A stretch of DNA of 64,000 nucleotides from Gymnorhina tibicen (Eukaryota; Chordata; Aves; Passeriformes; Artamidae), in contig VXAZ01007592.1 in the NCBI GenBank assembly GCA_013399875.1, positions 28,483-92,482 on the forward strand. Reading direction: 5' to 3'. Of this stretch, positions 51,255 through 63,150 are shown piece by piece. Below the pieces are notes generated by a model that saw only the letters and a program-made list of their open reading frames with translations, ran no database searches and had not been told where the DNA came from. The translations under genes and the position numbers were made by a program. Within the stretch, counting starts at the first letter, position 1. Each line of letters begins with the position of its first letter.

Positions 51255-51690
51255 TGTCATGGTAAGGAACAGTATTCCCCAATTTAGTGTTCCCACTAAA
51301 TCACTCCAAACTCTGTGCTGCTCACTCACTCCTCCTTCTCTCCCCCTCGCCTCTGCAGCAGGACTGGAGAGGAGAATTGGAGGCACAAATGGTAAAGATG
51401 TTGATATAAGAACAATTTACTAGAAACAGCAGAGAAGAAAAGGAACAGTAACAGCAACAATATTATACAAATGACAAAGTGTACAAGAAGGAGGCAAATT
51501 ATTCACATGTTCACCATGGGCAAACCCCACAACAATACTCAACCGCTTCATCTACTACACCACCTGACCTGGCAGGGAGCTTTTCCCAAGTCCCTGGAAA
51601 ATGAGGTGGTATAGAATAACCTCCAGGTCCTAGCTATCCTTCCTCCTGACTACTGCAACAAGTAACCCTGTCCTGGCTGGAACCAGGACA
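51255..51690 (-). mobile_element. Solo LTR of an avian endogenous retrovirus (TGTCCTGG...CATGACA)
   Basis: On the minus strand the element begins TGTCCTGGTTCCAGCCAGG, a start common to a large avian ERV LTR family, and ends ACCATGACA; it is 436 bp. A variant poly(A)-type motif (TAGTAAATTG) lies near 51420. Flanks tttag and ttttt agree at three of five bases, so the target duplication is weak. No retroviral coding sequence is next to it. A GC-rich segment near 51335-51365 lies in the U5-like part. Confidence 0.75.
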
Positions 51691-51879
51691 TTTTTCATAT
51701 GCTGTTTAACATCATATATCTACAGGGTCATAAGATGGCTTTCTACTATTTATTTAGCTGACCACATGCTGCTCAATAGATAGTGATGAGGTAACAGGTT
51801 TTTTAACTTCAAATTGTACTTTGTTTCCTCCACTTTGACCTCCTTACCACCACACTGGTGACATATGGATAAGTAGACA

Positions 51880-53560
51880 ATTAGATGGATGGAAGGCTGA
51901 CTGAACAGGCCCAGAGACTTGTGATCTGTAGTAAAAAGTACAGCTGGTGACCAGTAAAGAGTGATGTTCCTCAGGGATTATTTCAGGGTCCAACACTGTC
52001 TAGTAACTTTATTAATTATTAGATGATGAGATGGAGTTCTCTGTAAGCAAGTTTGCAAATGTCATCAAACTGGCAGGAGGAGATGATTGATATGTTTGAG
52101 AACAAGGCTGTTGTTTAGAGGGCATGCTGAAACAATGGGCTGAAAGCACAGGATCACAAAAGCATTAAGGTTGGAAATGACCTCCAAGTCCTTCCTTCAA
52201 ATAAATACCACCATACCCACTAAACCATGTCACAAAGTGCCATGTCTACTTGTTTTTTTAATATCTCCAAGGATAGTGACTTCACCAGGTCATTGGAGAG
52301 CTGTTCCAATGCTTCATCACTCTTTCAGTGAAGAAATTTTTCGTGATATTCAACCTGAACCTTCCTTGGTGCAACTTGAGCGAGTTTCCTGCACCATGTC
52401 CTATTTCTAGTTGCCTGGGAGAAGACGCCAAACCCCACCTCAACACAAGCTCTGCTCAAGTAGTTGCAGAGAGCAATAAGGTCTCCCCTGAACCTTCTTT
52501 TCACCAGGCTAAACCACCTCAGTAACCCCAGTCACCCCAATAGGATTTATGTTCCAGACCCTTCACTAGCTGTGCTGCTTTATGGCAATTTAACCCCAGT
52601 GTTGCATGGGGCTATTGTGACCCAAGTGCAGGACCTGCACTTCGCCGCGTTGAATCTCATACCACTGGCCTTGGCCCATCAATCCAGCCTTTCCAGATCC
52701 CTCTGCAGAGCTTTCCTACCCTTCAGCAGACTACTCTCCTGCCATACATTTTGTTGCCTGCAAATTTACTGAGGATGCACTTGATTCTCTCATCCAGATC
52801 ACAAATAAAGGTATTAAAAAGGCCTGGTCCCAAAAGTGAGAAACATCACAAAGTTCAGCAAAGGGAAATGCAAAGTCCTGCAATCTAGGGACACATAACC
52901 CCATCCACTGCTACAGGCTGGGGAACAACTGTCTAGGAAGCAGCTCTGCAGAAAAGGACACCAAGTTGAATGTAAAACAGCAATGTACCCTTGCTGCAAG
53001 AAGGCTGTGAACATCCTGGGGGGTATCAGTGAGAGTGAGAAAGTTGAAGAAGGTGATCCTTCCCTATTTGGCACGCATGAGACCAAATACAAAGTGCTGT
53101 GTCTCCTTTTGTATTCCTCAGTACAAGAGAGACATGGATGTAATGGTGTTAGTCCGGGGGAGGTCACCATGCTGACTGGACACTGGAACACACAGTGCAT
53201 AGGGAAGTCTGAGGAAGCTGGGCCTGATGAACCTGCTGTACTGAGGGAGACCGTGCTGCTCTCTGCATCTACATGATTGGGACATACAGACAAGAAGGTG
53301 CCAGACTGTTGTTGGGCATGCAGATTGATAGGCAACAGACACAAATTAGAATATACAAAATTCCAATTGGATATTATTTTTTTAGAACACTGGGAGTAGT
53401 TAAATACTAGGAAAGCAATGACCACTGGAATTTTTGGGATCTGTTCTTGAAGGTATTCAAGACATGACTGAAAATGTTGCTAAGTAACCTAACCTAGTTA
53501 AGACATGCACTGAGCAGGGACTGTGACTAGATGAGGTCATTTTGAACCAAAATTATTTCG
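51880..53560 (+). mobile_element. Old CR1 LINE (RT region to 3' part), interrupted by a second CR1
   Basis: The first part, to about 52147, reads degraded CR1 RT sequence (gctggtgaccagtaaagag; cagggtccaacactg; caagtttgcaaatgtcatc; acaatgggctga). After the inner element it resumes at acatcacaaagttcagca and continues through gcaaagtcctgcaatc, ccccatccactgctacaggc, ggcaagaaggctgtg-like and aacatcctggggggtatca, to aacactgggagtagt and ctagatgaggtcat near 53545. Large gaps exist relative to a full CR1. All frames are broken. The minus-strand ORF of 203 codons at 52814-53425 is antisense to this element. Confidence 0.78.
52150..52838 (-). mobile_element. CR1 LINE nested in an older CR1, opposite orientation
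   Basis: It begins aggatcacaaaagcattaag, the reverse complement of a CR1 3' end. It runs through agagctgttccaatgcttca, agtgaagaaatttttcgtga, caataaggtctcccctgaac and aagtgcaggacctgcacttc to gtattaaaaaggcctggtcc. Both sides are the same + strand CR1, whose consensus continues across the insertion, so this copy is the later arrival. Confidence 0.85.
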
Positions 53561-56500
53561 TAAGGCTATTAAGTGTATTTCCTGTATGTTTTTGGTGTTC
53601 TTAGATATGAGCTGTGTATCCAGGGATGACATGAAGCAAAAGTTCATATTCTTTGGGTTTTTTTTAATTTTACTTTTCAAGCAATGTGCAACAGATGGGT
53701 TTCCTGGAGCTAGCATTTAATTGACTTTTATTAGCAATAAGCTATTGGTAGCATGTTAGCAACAAATTAACAGTAACACACTGAAATTTTAAAACATTCT
53801 GTAATTTTCTGTTTCTTATGCTTGGAGTACTAGCCTGGAGTAAAAACTTTAATTACATCTCTATTTAAAATGCTTACTAGATCTACATAGAATGCTAATT
53901 TTAAAGAAAACAGATCCCTTCACTTGACTAGTTAAATTCTGATTTTTAAAGCTGTTATTTTGATACTCTAACTGTTTAGGAGTTTTTTTATAAGAACCTT
54001 CCTCTCTCTAGCATCCCTTGGACAAGTAAAATTAAGTTGAAAATATTCCAAAGAAACAAGAATACTTGAAATAAGTAATATTACCTGACATACGGGAATT
54101 AAAATGAAAAACGTCTTGGAACTTACGATCCAGTATCAATTATGCCTGACTGGGAAGTATATTTTTTGAGGTTTAGAATTTTCTCTGTTTTGCCCCTTTG
54201 AAGCCATACTAGTGATACACAAAAGTGAATGATTGCAACAGTGCAAACGCAAGCAAGAGTCACAAAGTCCTTGCAACTTTCAAATGAACCACGTAATTTG
54301 ATCTTTTATTTCTCTTGATAAGGATGACTTTCTTAAAATATTTCAGTAGCTTTTTTTTTTATATAAACTATTATTACTATTATTATGACTCCTACTCCCA
54401 ATTCCTTTTTTCCTTTTTTTTTTCTTTTTTTGAGAGGAAATTGTACTTTATAGATCACCTTTCACACTTTCAGTATTTTTAATATTCTTGTTTGAAAGTA
54501 ATAATCAGCACTTAGCACAGTGTGCTGCTTTCATTTTAAGTTCTCCTTAGTACAGCTGTGACATAGCACGTTACAGCACCACTCCATCAAGACACAGTTG
54601 GAGAAGAGGAAGGTAAGAGCATTGCAAGAACTAGCATATGGACAGCAAGATAATTAATAGAAAATAGAAAAGACAACTGCTGGTAATAAAATGCTGTGAA
54701 ATCTACAGGAAAATAGTTAAGGAAATAGTCTATAGTGCTTTAATCACAATTTGATGGCTTCTCAATCATCAGGAACTTCAATTTGGTTAGTAAGGCAGAA
54801 TTTTGTATTATGCCTAGAGAGGGTTGCTCTGTAAAGCAGCACCCTCAGTTGAATAACCTTTTTACGTTATACACAAGTCTCAACAGTTCCTCTAGCTTTA
54901 ATTTGTTTTTCAAGTTTATTCTAGTTTCAGAAAACTGAATATTCAGCAGCAATGTTAATATCCCATTGAACTAATACCTTTTGTGCTTTAGACATATAAT
55001 TGCATACTAGGGGTACTCTGATATATCACTTCTTCATATGGTGATTGTCTGTGGGGTCAGCAGATCTACATCTCAATCTCTCAAGTGAAGGATATATCAG
55101 TTCATAAATCCTGCTTCATCTCACTGAACTGTAGGCAGCAATAAATTACTGCTCTTAGAGGTAGCTCAGGACAAGCAGACTTAACCTAACAAGCATTGCT
55201 GAGTGCCTAAGATCAGCATGAATCTGTGTCAGTACGTTCAGAACTGCAAACATCAAACAAAAAAAGCACTCCAAAGACAGTGAATCTTGGAGGATTTTCT
55301 TGGCATTCATGGAAGACAATGAAGATGAGAAGCAAGATAGCTGAATTTTGTAGCTGTAAATTCAAACCTTTGAGTCTGCATGCCACTGTAAAATCAAATA
55401 CCTGACATTTTTGCATGTCTTTTGTAAGAATTAAAGATGTGTCCCAGTACTGGGGATAAGCATTCTTTCTTTGTTTTCATGAAAGTATTCAAGGATGGGT
55501 AAATACGAAACCCCACATGAGTACTTAGATTGTGTGTGTAGAAAATTATTTGGCTAAATTCCCTGAAAATGTAGTACGTATTGAAGTTCCAGTTCAGGGG
55601 TACCAAGAAAGCACAACATAAGCTTTAAGTGCATTTTCTGTCTGCTATTCCCAGCTCTTTAAGATTGAGAACAGGTCCTTTAGGGTAGAAAGAAGACTCA
55701 CTATTGCTTTCTGTGGGCTTCTCAGATAACAAAGATTATAGGCTAACTGGAATATGTAGCTGGTGGGAGGTGAAAAAGAGCTAACGCTGGACAGGATGAT
55801 TGAACTGATACTGGATTGGGGAAGTCTGGTAGGAAAAACAGAAGAAGGAAAGATACAGGAATGAGATATGATAGAAAAGAGCATCTTAGTCTTTGGACTA
55901 TGGTTGAAGTAAACATAAGAGTATATGACCAATAGAAATCTTACTCTGTAGAAACTCCATCAGCAAGATTCTTGTCCCCACTCATTGCTCTGCTTTCTGA
56001 AATCATCAGTGGCTCATATTGTTAAAATGTCTTGAAAATATTCAGTCTGATTCTGGCAATAATGTATTCAGTATAATGCAGGGCAGACACCTCATTTCTC
56101 TGTTGACTAAGAAAGAATTTGCAGTCATACAAAAATAAAGACAATGAAATCTCAAGGAATGATATGTTTTTTGATACTTCCAGTACTGGGAAATAAAAGA
56201 TAACACTTCAGAGTAGAGGTTAGCCCTGGTCTTTCCTGAAGCAGTATGAGAAACAGGCTTTACAGTGTTCTGTCAGTGTAAAGGAACCCTTCAATACAAT
56301 AATGACAGATGTTAGAGAATCATAATACAGAGATACTGAGAAAAAACATCATCTGCAAGTATTTCTTCCTAACTGGAGTCAGGGGGACAAAAGAGTGTAT
56401 GTTCTCACTTACACCATCAACATTAAAAAAAAAAAATCATTATTAATAGACAAGACTTTGGTCTTTCCATACTGAGACTCTTTATATGCTGGTTCATAAA

Positions 56501-57254
56501 ATACTTCATTTTATTCACATTCAGAAAACTTCTGGTATTGCAATCTTTCAGAAAGTTTTTTTGTGTCATGGAAACATCACAACCTTGCCTTAATAAAGGC
56601 TTGGGTGACTGGATATAATGAGCCGTAGCTGGCAATACAATGCTGATAGAGTGTGACTAGCCTTGGTACAGGCTGTGTGTCAGCAAGCAAGAGAACAGCA
56701 AAACCTGAAGTTGCCGGAAAGTTACATCATATCATCATGGACTGATTTTATTTGTGGCCTGTGTGACACCTCCTCAGTAACAGGGATTGGGACCAGAAGG
56801 GCAGGGGAAGGGGCACATTGTTGTGTAGGCATCCAATGCTGAGCTGCAGAAATTACTGCATTTCCCCAGGCTCCACTGTGCCAACTCACATTTAGGGCCA
56901 GCTTCGGTAGCTGGAACTGTGTGTGGGTTGTACGTGTGGGAGTGTGAAGTTTTTCCTGACACAGCTTACCTGCTGCTTTGGTTCAGTTATTAAATTGAAC
57001 TTTGCAGCATCACACTCTCTGGTGCTCTTCCTCCCTGCCCCCTCCTCCTTGACAGCTGTTCATTGTGGATTTTTTTCTTGGCACCAAAAGTAACAGATCA
57101 TCTCGTACTGGCTAGGAAACATCCTTACCAAAAGTACTTTTTTTTTCTTTATGGAAACATATAATTTAAAATCTGTTACATTTTTGTAACTCATTTAGAC
57201 TTAGGTTTTAAAGGTTTTAAAGACGTTGGAATACATGATAGCTACAAAAGAGGA

Positions 57255-57270
57255 CTATATATATATATAT
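57255..57270. repeat. TA dinucleotide run
   Basis: Eight TA units, read directly. Confidence 0.8.
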
Positions 57271-57535
57271 AAATATTCTAAACCATGTACTTCTACCTAA
57301 AAACAATAAAAGTACAATTAAATCTTTATAGAAAAGCTCATCAGCTACATTGGATCAGCTTTTTTCTTACAACCTGTTCTGAAGAAGAAACAACAAAACT
57401 ATACAGCACCAATAAGGTGTGATTTTTATACAATCAACATATAAAATGCAGGAGGCTAGACCTGGAAATATAGCTGTATGTAATGAATTACATAACTTCA
57501 TTTTTTGCCTCTCTCTGTCTTTCACAGTGTCATTA

Positions 57536-57735
57536 ATTCCTTTCACTTTCCCCATGTCCTTCCCCTCTCCTTCCTCCCTCCGTTCCTTCCGCTCTCTCTC
57601 CCCTCTACTTCCACCTTCCCTATGCCCCTTTCCTCTCCCTCCCTCTTTCTCTTCCTGTTTTCCTGCCTTCATGTCCTTCCTGCTTGCTGCTTGCTTTCCT
57701 TCCTTCTTTGCTTCCTCCTTCCCTCCTCTTTGATT
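57536..57735. repeat. Polypyrimidine (CCTT/CCCTCC-rich) tract
   Basis: About 200 bp of nearly pure C/T on the + strand (purine on the minus strand), made of irregular ccttcc, ctccctcc and ctttcc blocks. The overlapping Pro/Ser-rich + strand ORFs and the Lys/Glu/Gly-rich minus-strand ORF of 143 codons are products of this composition and not genes. Such tracts can form triplex (H-DNA) structure. Confidence 0.9.
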
Positions 57736-58609
57736 TCCGTGCTTTACTGTCTTTCCATACATGATGGGTTTCACCTCTTGGTCACTTAAAGGAGACACAC
57801 ACCTTAATAGTTGTCAGTAGTAATTCTGTGCTACACAGAGAACACGTAATGGCAACCTTAGAAATTAGCTGGAAAGGCAGTAAATACAGAGAAATCAGAA
57901 AGGATAACTGGAAATGACAATGTATGTTAGCTTCACTGTTCAGGTATGCTGTTCATTCATAAGTGTACATATATGTATTGTATAGATATGTAATTATGTA
58001 AATATATAATACATAAGCTATATTATATATAATTATAGCTGTCAGGTTCAATGTAATGTCATTACAACTATAAAGGTCTTGACACTGTGTAAGCATTGCT
58101 CAGCAATAGCAAAAACATCCCCGTGTTATCAATGTTGCTTTCAGCATAAATGCAAAAATAGTCCCGTACTAACTACTATGAAGAAATATAGCTCTATCCC
58201 AGCCAAAATCAGTACAGCCAAGAAGTTTGTTAGTTTCTAAATGGAAATGAGAAACTGGTTGACCTTATCACTTAAAACCCTCATAGAAGCGTTTCCCAAA
58301 TTTTCTGAAAATGTAACCAATGCTGACATGGAATGAAAGCAGTAATTATTGTTGCAAGTGTTGAAATTTTCTAGGCAATGGGAAACTTCTATCAATTCAG
58401 TATTCCCCTAGGTAGAGAAGATTTTTTTCAATTAACAGTTATAGCTGATCCTCACTCCCATGTCAGGATATTCTTTTACTTTTTTCATGATCAGGCTTGT
58501 CTTATTACTTTATGATCCCCGTTGTATGTGACCCCACTTTTGTGACATCCAGTGTACTTGCAGCCTAGCAGCAAAGAACAACTGTTTTATAGAATAAGAT
58601 GAATGACTC

Positions 58610-58660
58610 AAAAATTAAAAGAAAAAAAAAGAAGGAAGGAAAGAAGGGAAGAAGAAAAAA
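58610..58660. repeat. Purine-rich A/GGAA tract
   Basis: About 50 bp of A and G with gaaggaaggaaagaaggg at its centre. Short low-complexity tract. Confidence 0.85.
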
Positions 58661-61287
58661 ACCTCTTTTTTTCAGTGATTCCTTCAAATAACATCTAATC
58701 CTTTGGAGTTGCATTTCCAAAAGCCTGTCTGAAGACGATTGCTTCTGAATTACTTCAGAAATTAAAACATGCTTCAAAAAAAGATGAATCAGTTGCTTCT
58801 TAGAAGGAAATAGTCTTACTTGATTTTGAGATCATTATCACATCTAGTACTTTAAAAAGTATTTAGAGTAGCAAAAAATAGTGTAATTTAAATGGACGTA
58901 ATTTCATTAGAGTCATTAAAGCTAATGCTTGTTTATACCAGCTGGCAAACACATATACTTCTAGAATCACCCTATTAAGATTGTTTCAACTTTTTAAAAG
59001 GATATTACATATTCCTTCATGACTCTTCTTATATTGTTTCTTTGCTTGAAACCCCTGGAATTATTTGTTCAAAATGGTGCCATATTAACATCATAGCTGA
59101 TGTTAACCTGTTTAGCCAGTGTGTTTTACAGGGTTGAGCACATTGGTATAAACTGAGTGTCTTCCATAAGGGAAACATTGCTGATAGCACGATGTAGAGA
59201 ACTGTGTGGGTATTTCTTGGGACTTTTCTGTGGGATGAAAAAGTTGGGAAATCTATCACTTAGCACTGATATTGCTGAAAACAGAACTTACAAAGATATT
59301 CTGTACCACTGAAGTGCCCATAATAAAAGACTGACAGTTGACTCAAGGTTAAATATAATGTACTTTAATAATTACTCAAAAATGCTCATGGCACTGAAGA
59401 TTAGACTTAAAATCAAGTAGCTGTGTTTCATTCTCCCCTGTGTCATTGTTTTGGAACACTGGAATTTTCAACTTCAATATGAATCCATAGCTACTAATCT
59501 CTCAGTTTCTTGTCATAGGCTTGACTGAACATTTTAGTGCTCAACAGGAAGTGTAAGTCATGGCAGTTGCATATTTAAATTCTTTTTTTCCAAGAGTTCA
59601 TGTTTGTTGTCAATATTTCTATTTCATTCTTAGATCTCCCCCTGGTGGATTATGTAAAATATAAACAGACAAACTAAAGAATATGGCTGTAGAGGTTAAT
59701 TTTACAACTTTCAATACTAAGAATATTTCAGTTAGCATTTTATAAATGTATTTATTATTTATCTTGATAGTGGCTATATATATTACTTAACTTGATATTA
59801 ATTCTCAGGGAATCTCTGAGGTTTTTTGCTCATCTGTAATGTGGGTGTCCTTTACCATGAAAAGGAGAGTTTATTAAAAAAATCCAAACCCAACCAAAAC
59901 CCAGTTCAAATAAATTGAACAGTCTAAAGTCTGTCAAAGATAAAAGGATTGGCAGGGCATTCATGAGAAATACCAACCATGGAGAATTGCCTGGGCTGGT
60001 TATTTAACACTAACATTATTTTTTAATGTGCCTGCAAGTGAGTAAGTTACATACCCTAGGGAAAAAAAAAGATGAAGGATGAAGGGTCTGAATTTGAAAT
60101 GATACTCTATGTAAGAAGGACCAAGAGAAGAATGCTAAAGCACAGAAAACTGTAATGGACAAGAAATATCATAGCAATATTATTATTTATGTGCTCATGT
60201 TAAGACAGAGCAGCTAACTGGAAAAGTTTTTATTTAATGTGTGAAACTGGATTTTATACAGGTAGCAACAAGTTGATTATTGTGCATATCTTCCACAAGT
60301 ATAAGAACGTATGGCTTATTCATTAAAGAAAGAAAGTGAATAGTAGTGGTAAATGGAGTGGCAGGCAGGTAAATAGTAAGAATTAGCACTTATGAAAGAG
60401 ATTCTGATAAATTGAAAATGGAAGAATATTAAAACAGTGAAAAGTGTCTGTTGGAAACCCATAGAACTAGATTTGTAAATAGATGCCATTGTCTTTCAAG
60501 TTGTAAAAGTGAGAGATTTTATGAGGAATTGTCATGATGAAGATTTGAAGATGTAAAAAATGTAGTTAGTAAATATTGCCAATAAAAGTAGGGCCAGTCA
60601 TTTCTGGAGATAGTAGTTGCCAGGTTTCTTTACCAAATAATTACTAAGCCAAAGCAAATTATAATGAATTAGTCAACTTGACCAAATAGTTATTAAAAAC
60701 CAAGATATTGAGGAGATTTAGATCTTTAAAATCAAAGGTACAAAATAAAATTAGGTGTAAAACTACTTAGATTTTGCATTCCCAGAAAGAGGAGAGACGC
60801 TTGCACAGAGGTTTCTAACCAAATAAATAATTGCCTCAAACACAAACCCACAAAAACAACATAAAAATTAGCTAAGAGAATACAAGTAATGAAAAAAATC
60901 AGTGCAGAAAAAGTAGAAATCAGTAAATACAGAGACATACAGTGGAAAGTGCCAAGAGCAGATTTTAATTATTTCTTTTGAACATATCTAAGAAAAAAAA
61001 GAGAGGATTTTAATTGCTAAATCAAGAAAATAACAGTGTTAATTACAGTGAGATGGTGAAGGTATCTGCCAATAACTGTATAAATGTCATGAAACTTAAC
61101 AGAAACATGAATTTGCTTATAATAATTACACTAGTTTCGAACTTGTAGACCAGAGCAGGATGTGCTTCAAGGAAAACTGAAGGTCTCAAAAGGAAATTTA
61201 CCACAATTAAGATGAAAGTAAGACTTGGAGTTCAAAATATATGCTAGTGATACAAGTATATGTCTGTGTCTTTGTACATACATTTAT

Positions 61288-61311
61288 ATGTATATATATA
61301 TATCCAAATAT

Positions 61312-61343
<32 letters not shown>
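61288..61343. repeat. Compound TA / TG microsatellite
   Basis: A TA run (about 61289-61304), a short spacer ccaaatat, a second TA run to about 61326, then about nine TG units to 61343. Small ORFs on both strands encoding HTHTHIYIYI-type peptides come from it. Confidence 0.92.
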
Positions 61344-61536
61344 GAATAGATAAAGAGCTCCCTTCTGTCTGGTGCTGTGAAAAAATGCTGATCTCTGGAT
61401 GCAATGGTGGGTTTTGGAATATTTTGTATAATTCTCATGTCACCATTTTTAAATAGCACTTGACATTTGGAGGGTGTGAAAAGGGGAGACACACAGGATT
61501 ATAGGACAAGTGAAAATGTCTTGCAATAAATATCTT

Positions 61537-61860
61537 AGAGTGCTCAGGCTGTTTCAGCTTATTAAAAAGAAGAGAAGAAGAGGTTCTTGATGACAGTGTA
61601 TCTCCACAGGGAGAAACTGCTGTGAACTAAAGAGCTCTTTAATCTAGTTGAGAAATCTTAGCAAGAGCCAATCAGTTTAGATGGATTGGAAATAAAGTAC
61701 TTTTCCATCAAGATTGCTTAAACACTGGAACGAACTGGGATAACTGCAGAGAAAAATGTTGAATTCTCCATCTCTAGGTATTTGCATCTCAAGATTGAAT
61801 ATGTTTGAATAAAATTGAGACAATGCAGAAATTATTCTTAGTTACAGAGTAATTGGTGAA
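61537..61860 (+). mobile_element. Very old CR1-like LINE fragment
   Basis: Matches are scattered but in the right order to an ancient sauropsid CR1 3' ORF2 region: agagctctttaatctag; ttgagaaatcttagcaagag; ggattggaaataaagtac; aaacactggaacgaactggg; gaattctccatctctagg; and catctcaagattgaat. It is heavily diverged, with no open frame. Recognition is from memory of turtle- and bird-type CR1 sequences, and limits are approximate. Confidence 0.6.
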
Positions 61861-62245
61861 CTGTATATGCAGAATATATTTGATATATAAAAAAACCCCA
61901 GATTAATGACCTAACTAGTCTTCCTGCCTTTAATGCTAAATATCTGTGTCATGCTAATCTTTTTTTTTCCTTGCTAGTGTTTGATATATCCTTTTAAAAA
62001 GGTTCAACAGAGGAGCAGGTTGCCATTTTCTTAAGTCATGAATACCGAAAATTGAGTGAAGATGAATTGTGGGGGACAAAGGCCAAGTTCTCCTTAACAA
62101 GTTGCTCAGGGGGAAAATTTTGAAGTTTAGAATGTCATTAGAGAAATTTTGCTAAACAAGGAATCCACAGTATCCAAGAAGATAGGAAATTCCTTAGCTC
62201 AGGAGGAAGCTAAAGCTTAGAAGCAACAGACTTCTTTTCATGGCG

Positions 62246-62487
62246 TCACAGAATAAGCTGAGTTGGAAGGGACCCACAAGAATCAAGTCCAACTCCCGTC
62301 CCCACACAGCAGCATTCCCAAGAGTGACCTGATGTGCCTGAGAGCATTGTCCAAACGCTTCTTGAAGTCTGTCAGGCTGCTGCTGTGACCACTTCCCTGG
62401 GGAGCCTGTTCCAGTGCCCAACCACCCCCTGGGTGAAGAATCTTTTCCTAATATCCAACCTAAACCTCCCCTGATACAGCTTCAGGC
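62246..62487 (-). mobile_element. Young CR1 LINE 3' end on the minus strand
   Basis: It begins cacagaataagctgagttgg, the reverse complement of a CR1 3' end, and runs through gcctgagagcattgtccaaa, cttcttgaagtctgtcaggc and tgaccacttccctgggga to ctgatacagcttcaggcc. It is the same CR1 type as 33997-34612, reverse complemented, and 5' truncated. The minus-strand ORF at 62194-62421 partly overlaps it and is not a gene. Confidence 0.92.
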
Positions 62488-62511
62488 CTGTGATAAATGA
62501 CTGAATGATAA

Positions 62512-63150
62512 ATGTTGGCTTTTGCAAATATGGATTTAACATTCACTAGTGATAATGTACTATGCAAAATAGTGTTAAAATAAAATGTAATTAAGTAGGA
62601 ATAAGGTTAGAATATATTGTAACCTCAAAGTAATTGTAACATGTTAGAAAACATAGTAATAAGTACATGATAATAAATGCCTTTAAGCTGATAAACCACA
62701 GAGCAGAAGAACAAGGCATGTTAAAGAGATAAAGGAGATAAGCCACAAACTTCCCAGGAAGCGTGTTACCTTGCAAAATTCACACCTCCCCAAAGAAACT
62801 GTCAGCTACACCAAGGGAGGGTCTCTGCTCCCAATCCTGAGAGAAGCCAGAAGACCTGAGAAGGTGCCCTGCTGGCGGGAGGGGGCAGAGATCAGGAAAG
62901 GGGGGAAGCTAGGTGAGGTGTAAATTACTTTCTGAGTTTAGTGAATATGTAACAGTTAGAGAAGGTACTTAAGTTCTCAATAGAATGAATGAAAGCACGC
63001 CTCTGGCAATGAGCTAAGCGCCCAGAGCTGTCTTTTGTCTTTGTTTTACTAATAAATGTAATAAATGTTAAATTATAAATATTATACTGCTGAAATCTTT
63101 CGAATTCATTTCTATCAGGACATTTCCTTGAGTCCTGTTATTGGTTACCA
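62512..63150 (+). mobile_element. Probable LTR of an endogenous retrovirus
   Basis: A block unlike its AT-rich surroundings. It starts near tgttggcttttgcaa and contains a GC-richer section (62790-62925). It has a TATA-like gtacttaagttctc near 62966 and two AATAAA signals at about 63050 and 63060, and could end at ttaccaca near 63150. The TATA-to-poly(A) spacing fits an LTR. The ends were not confirmed by a target duplication, and no internal retroviral sequence is seen. Confidence 0.45.

Noticed and set aside
52814..53425. 203-codon minus-strand ORF, the longest in the window
   Set aside because: It is antisense to an old CR1 element and has no recognisable domain; its length comes from the stop-poor complement of CR1 RT sequence.
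57367..57798. 143-codon minus-strand ORF rich in Lys, Glu and Gly, and + strand Pro/Ser-rich ORFs
   Set aside because: These are translations of a 200-bp polypyrimidine/polypurine tract.
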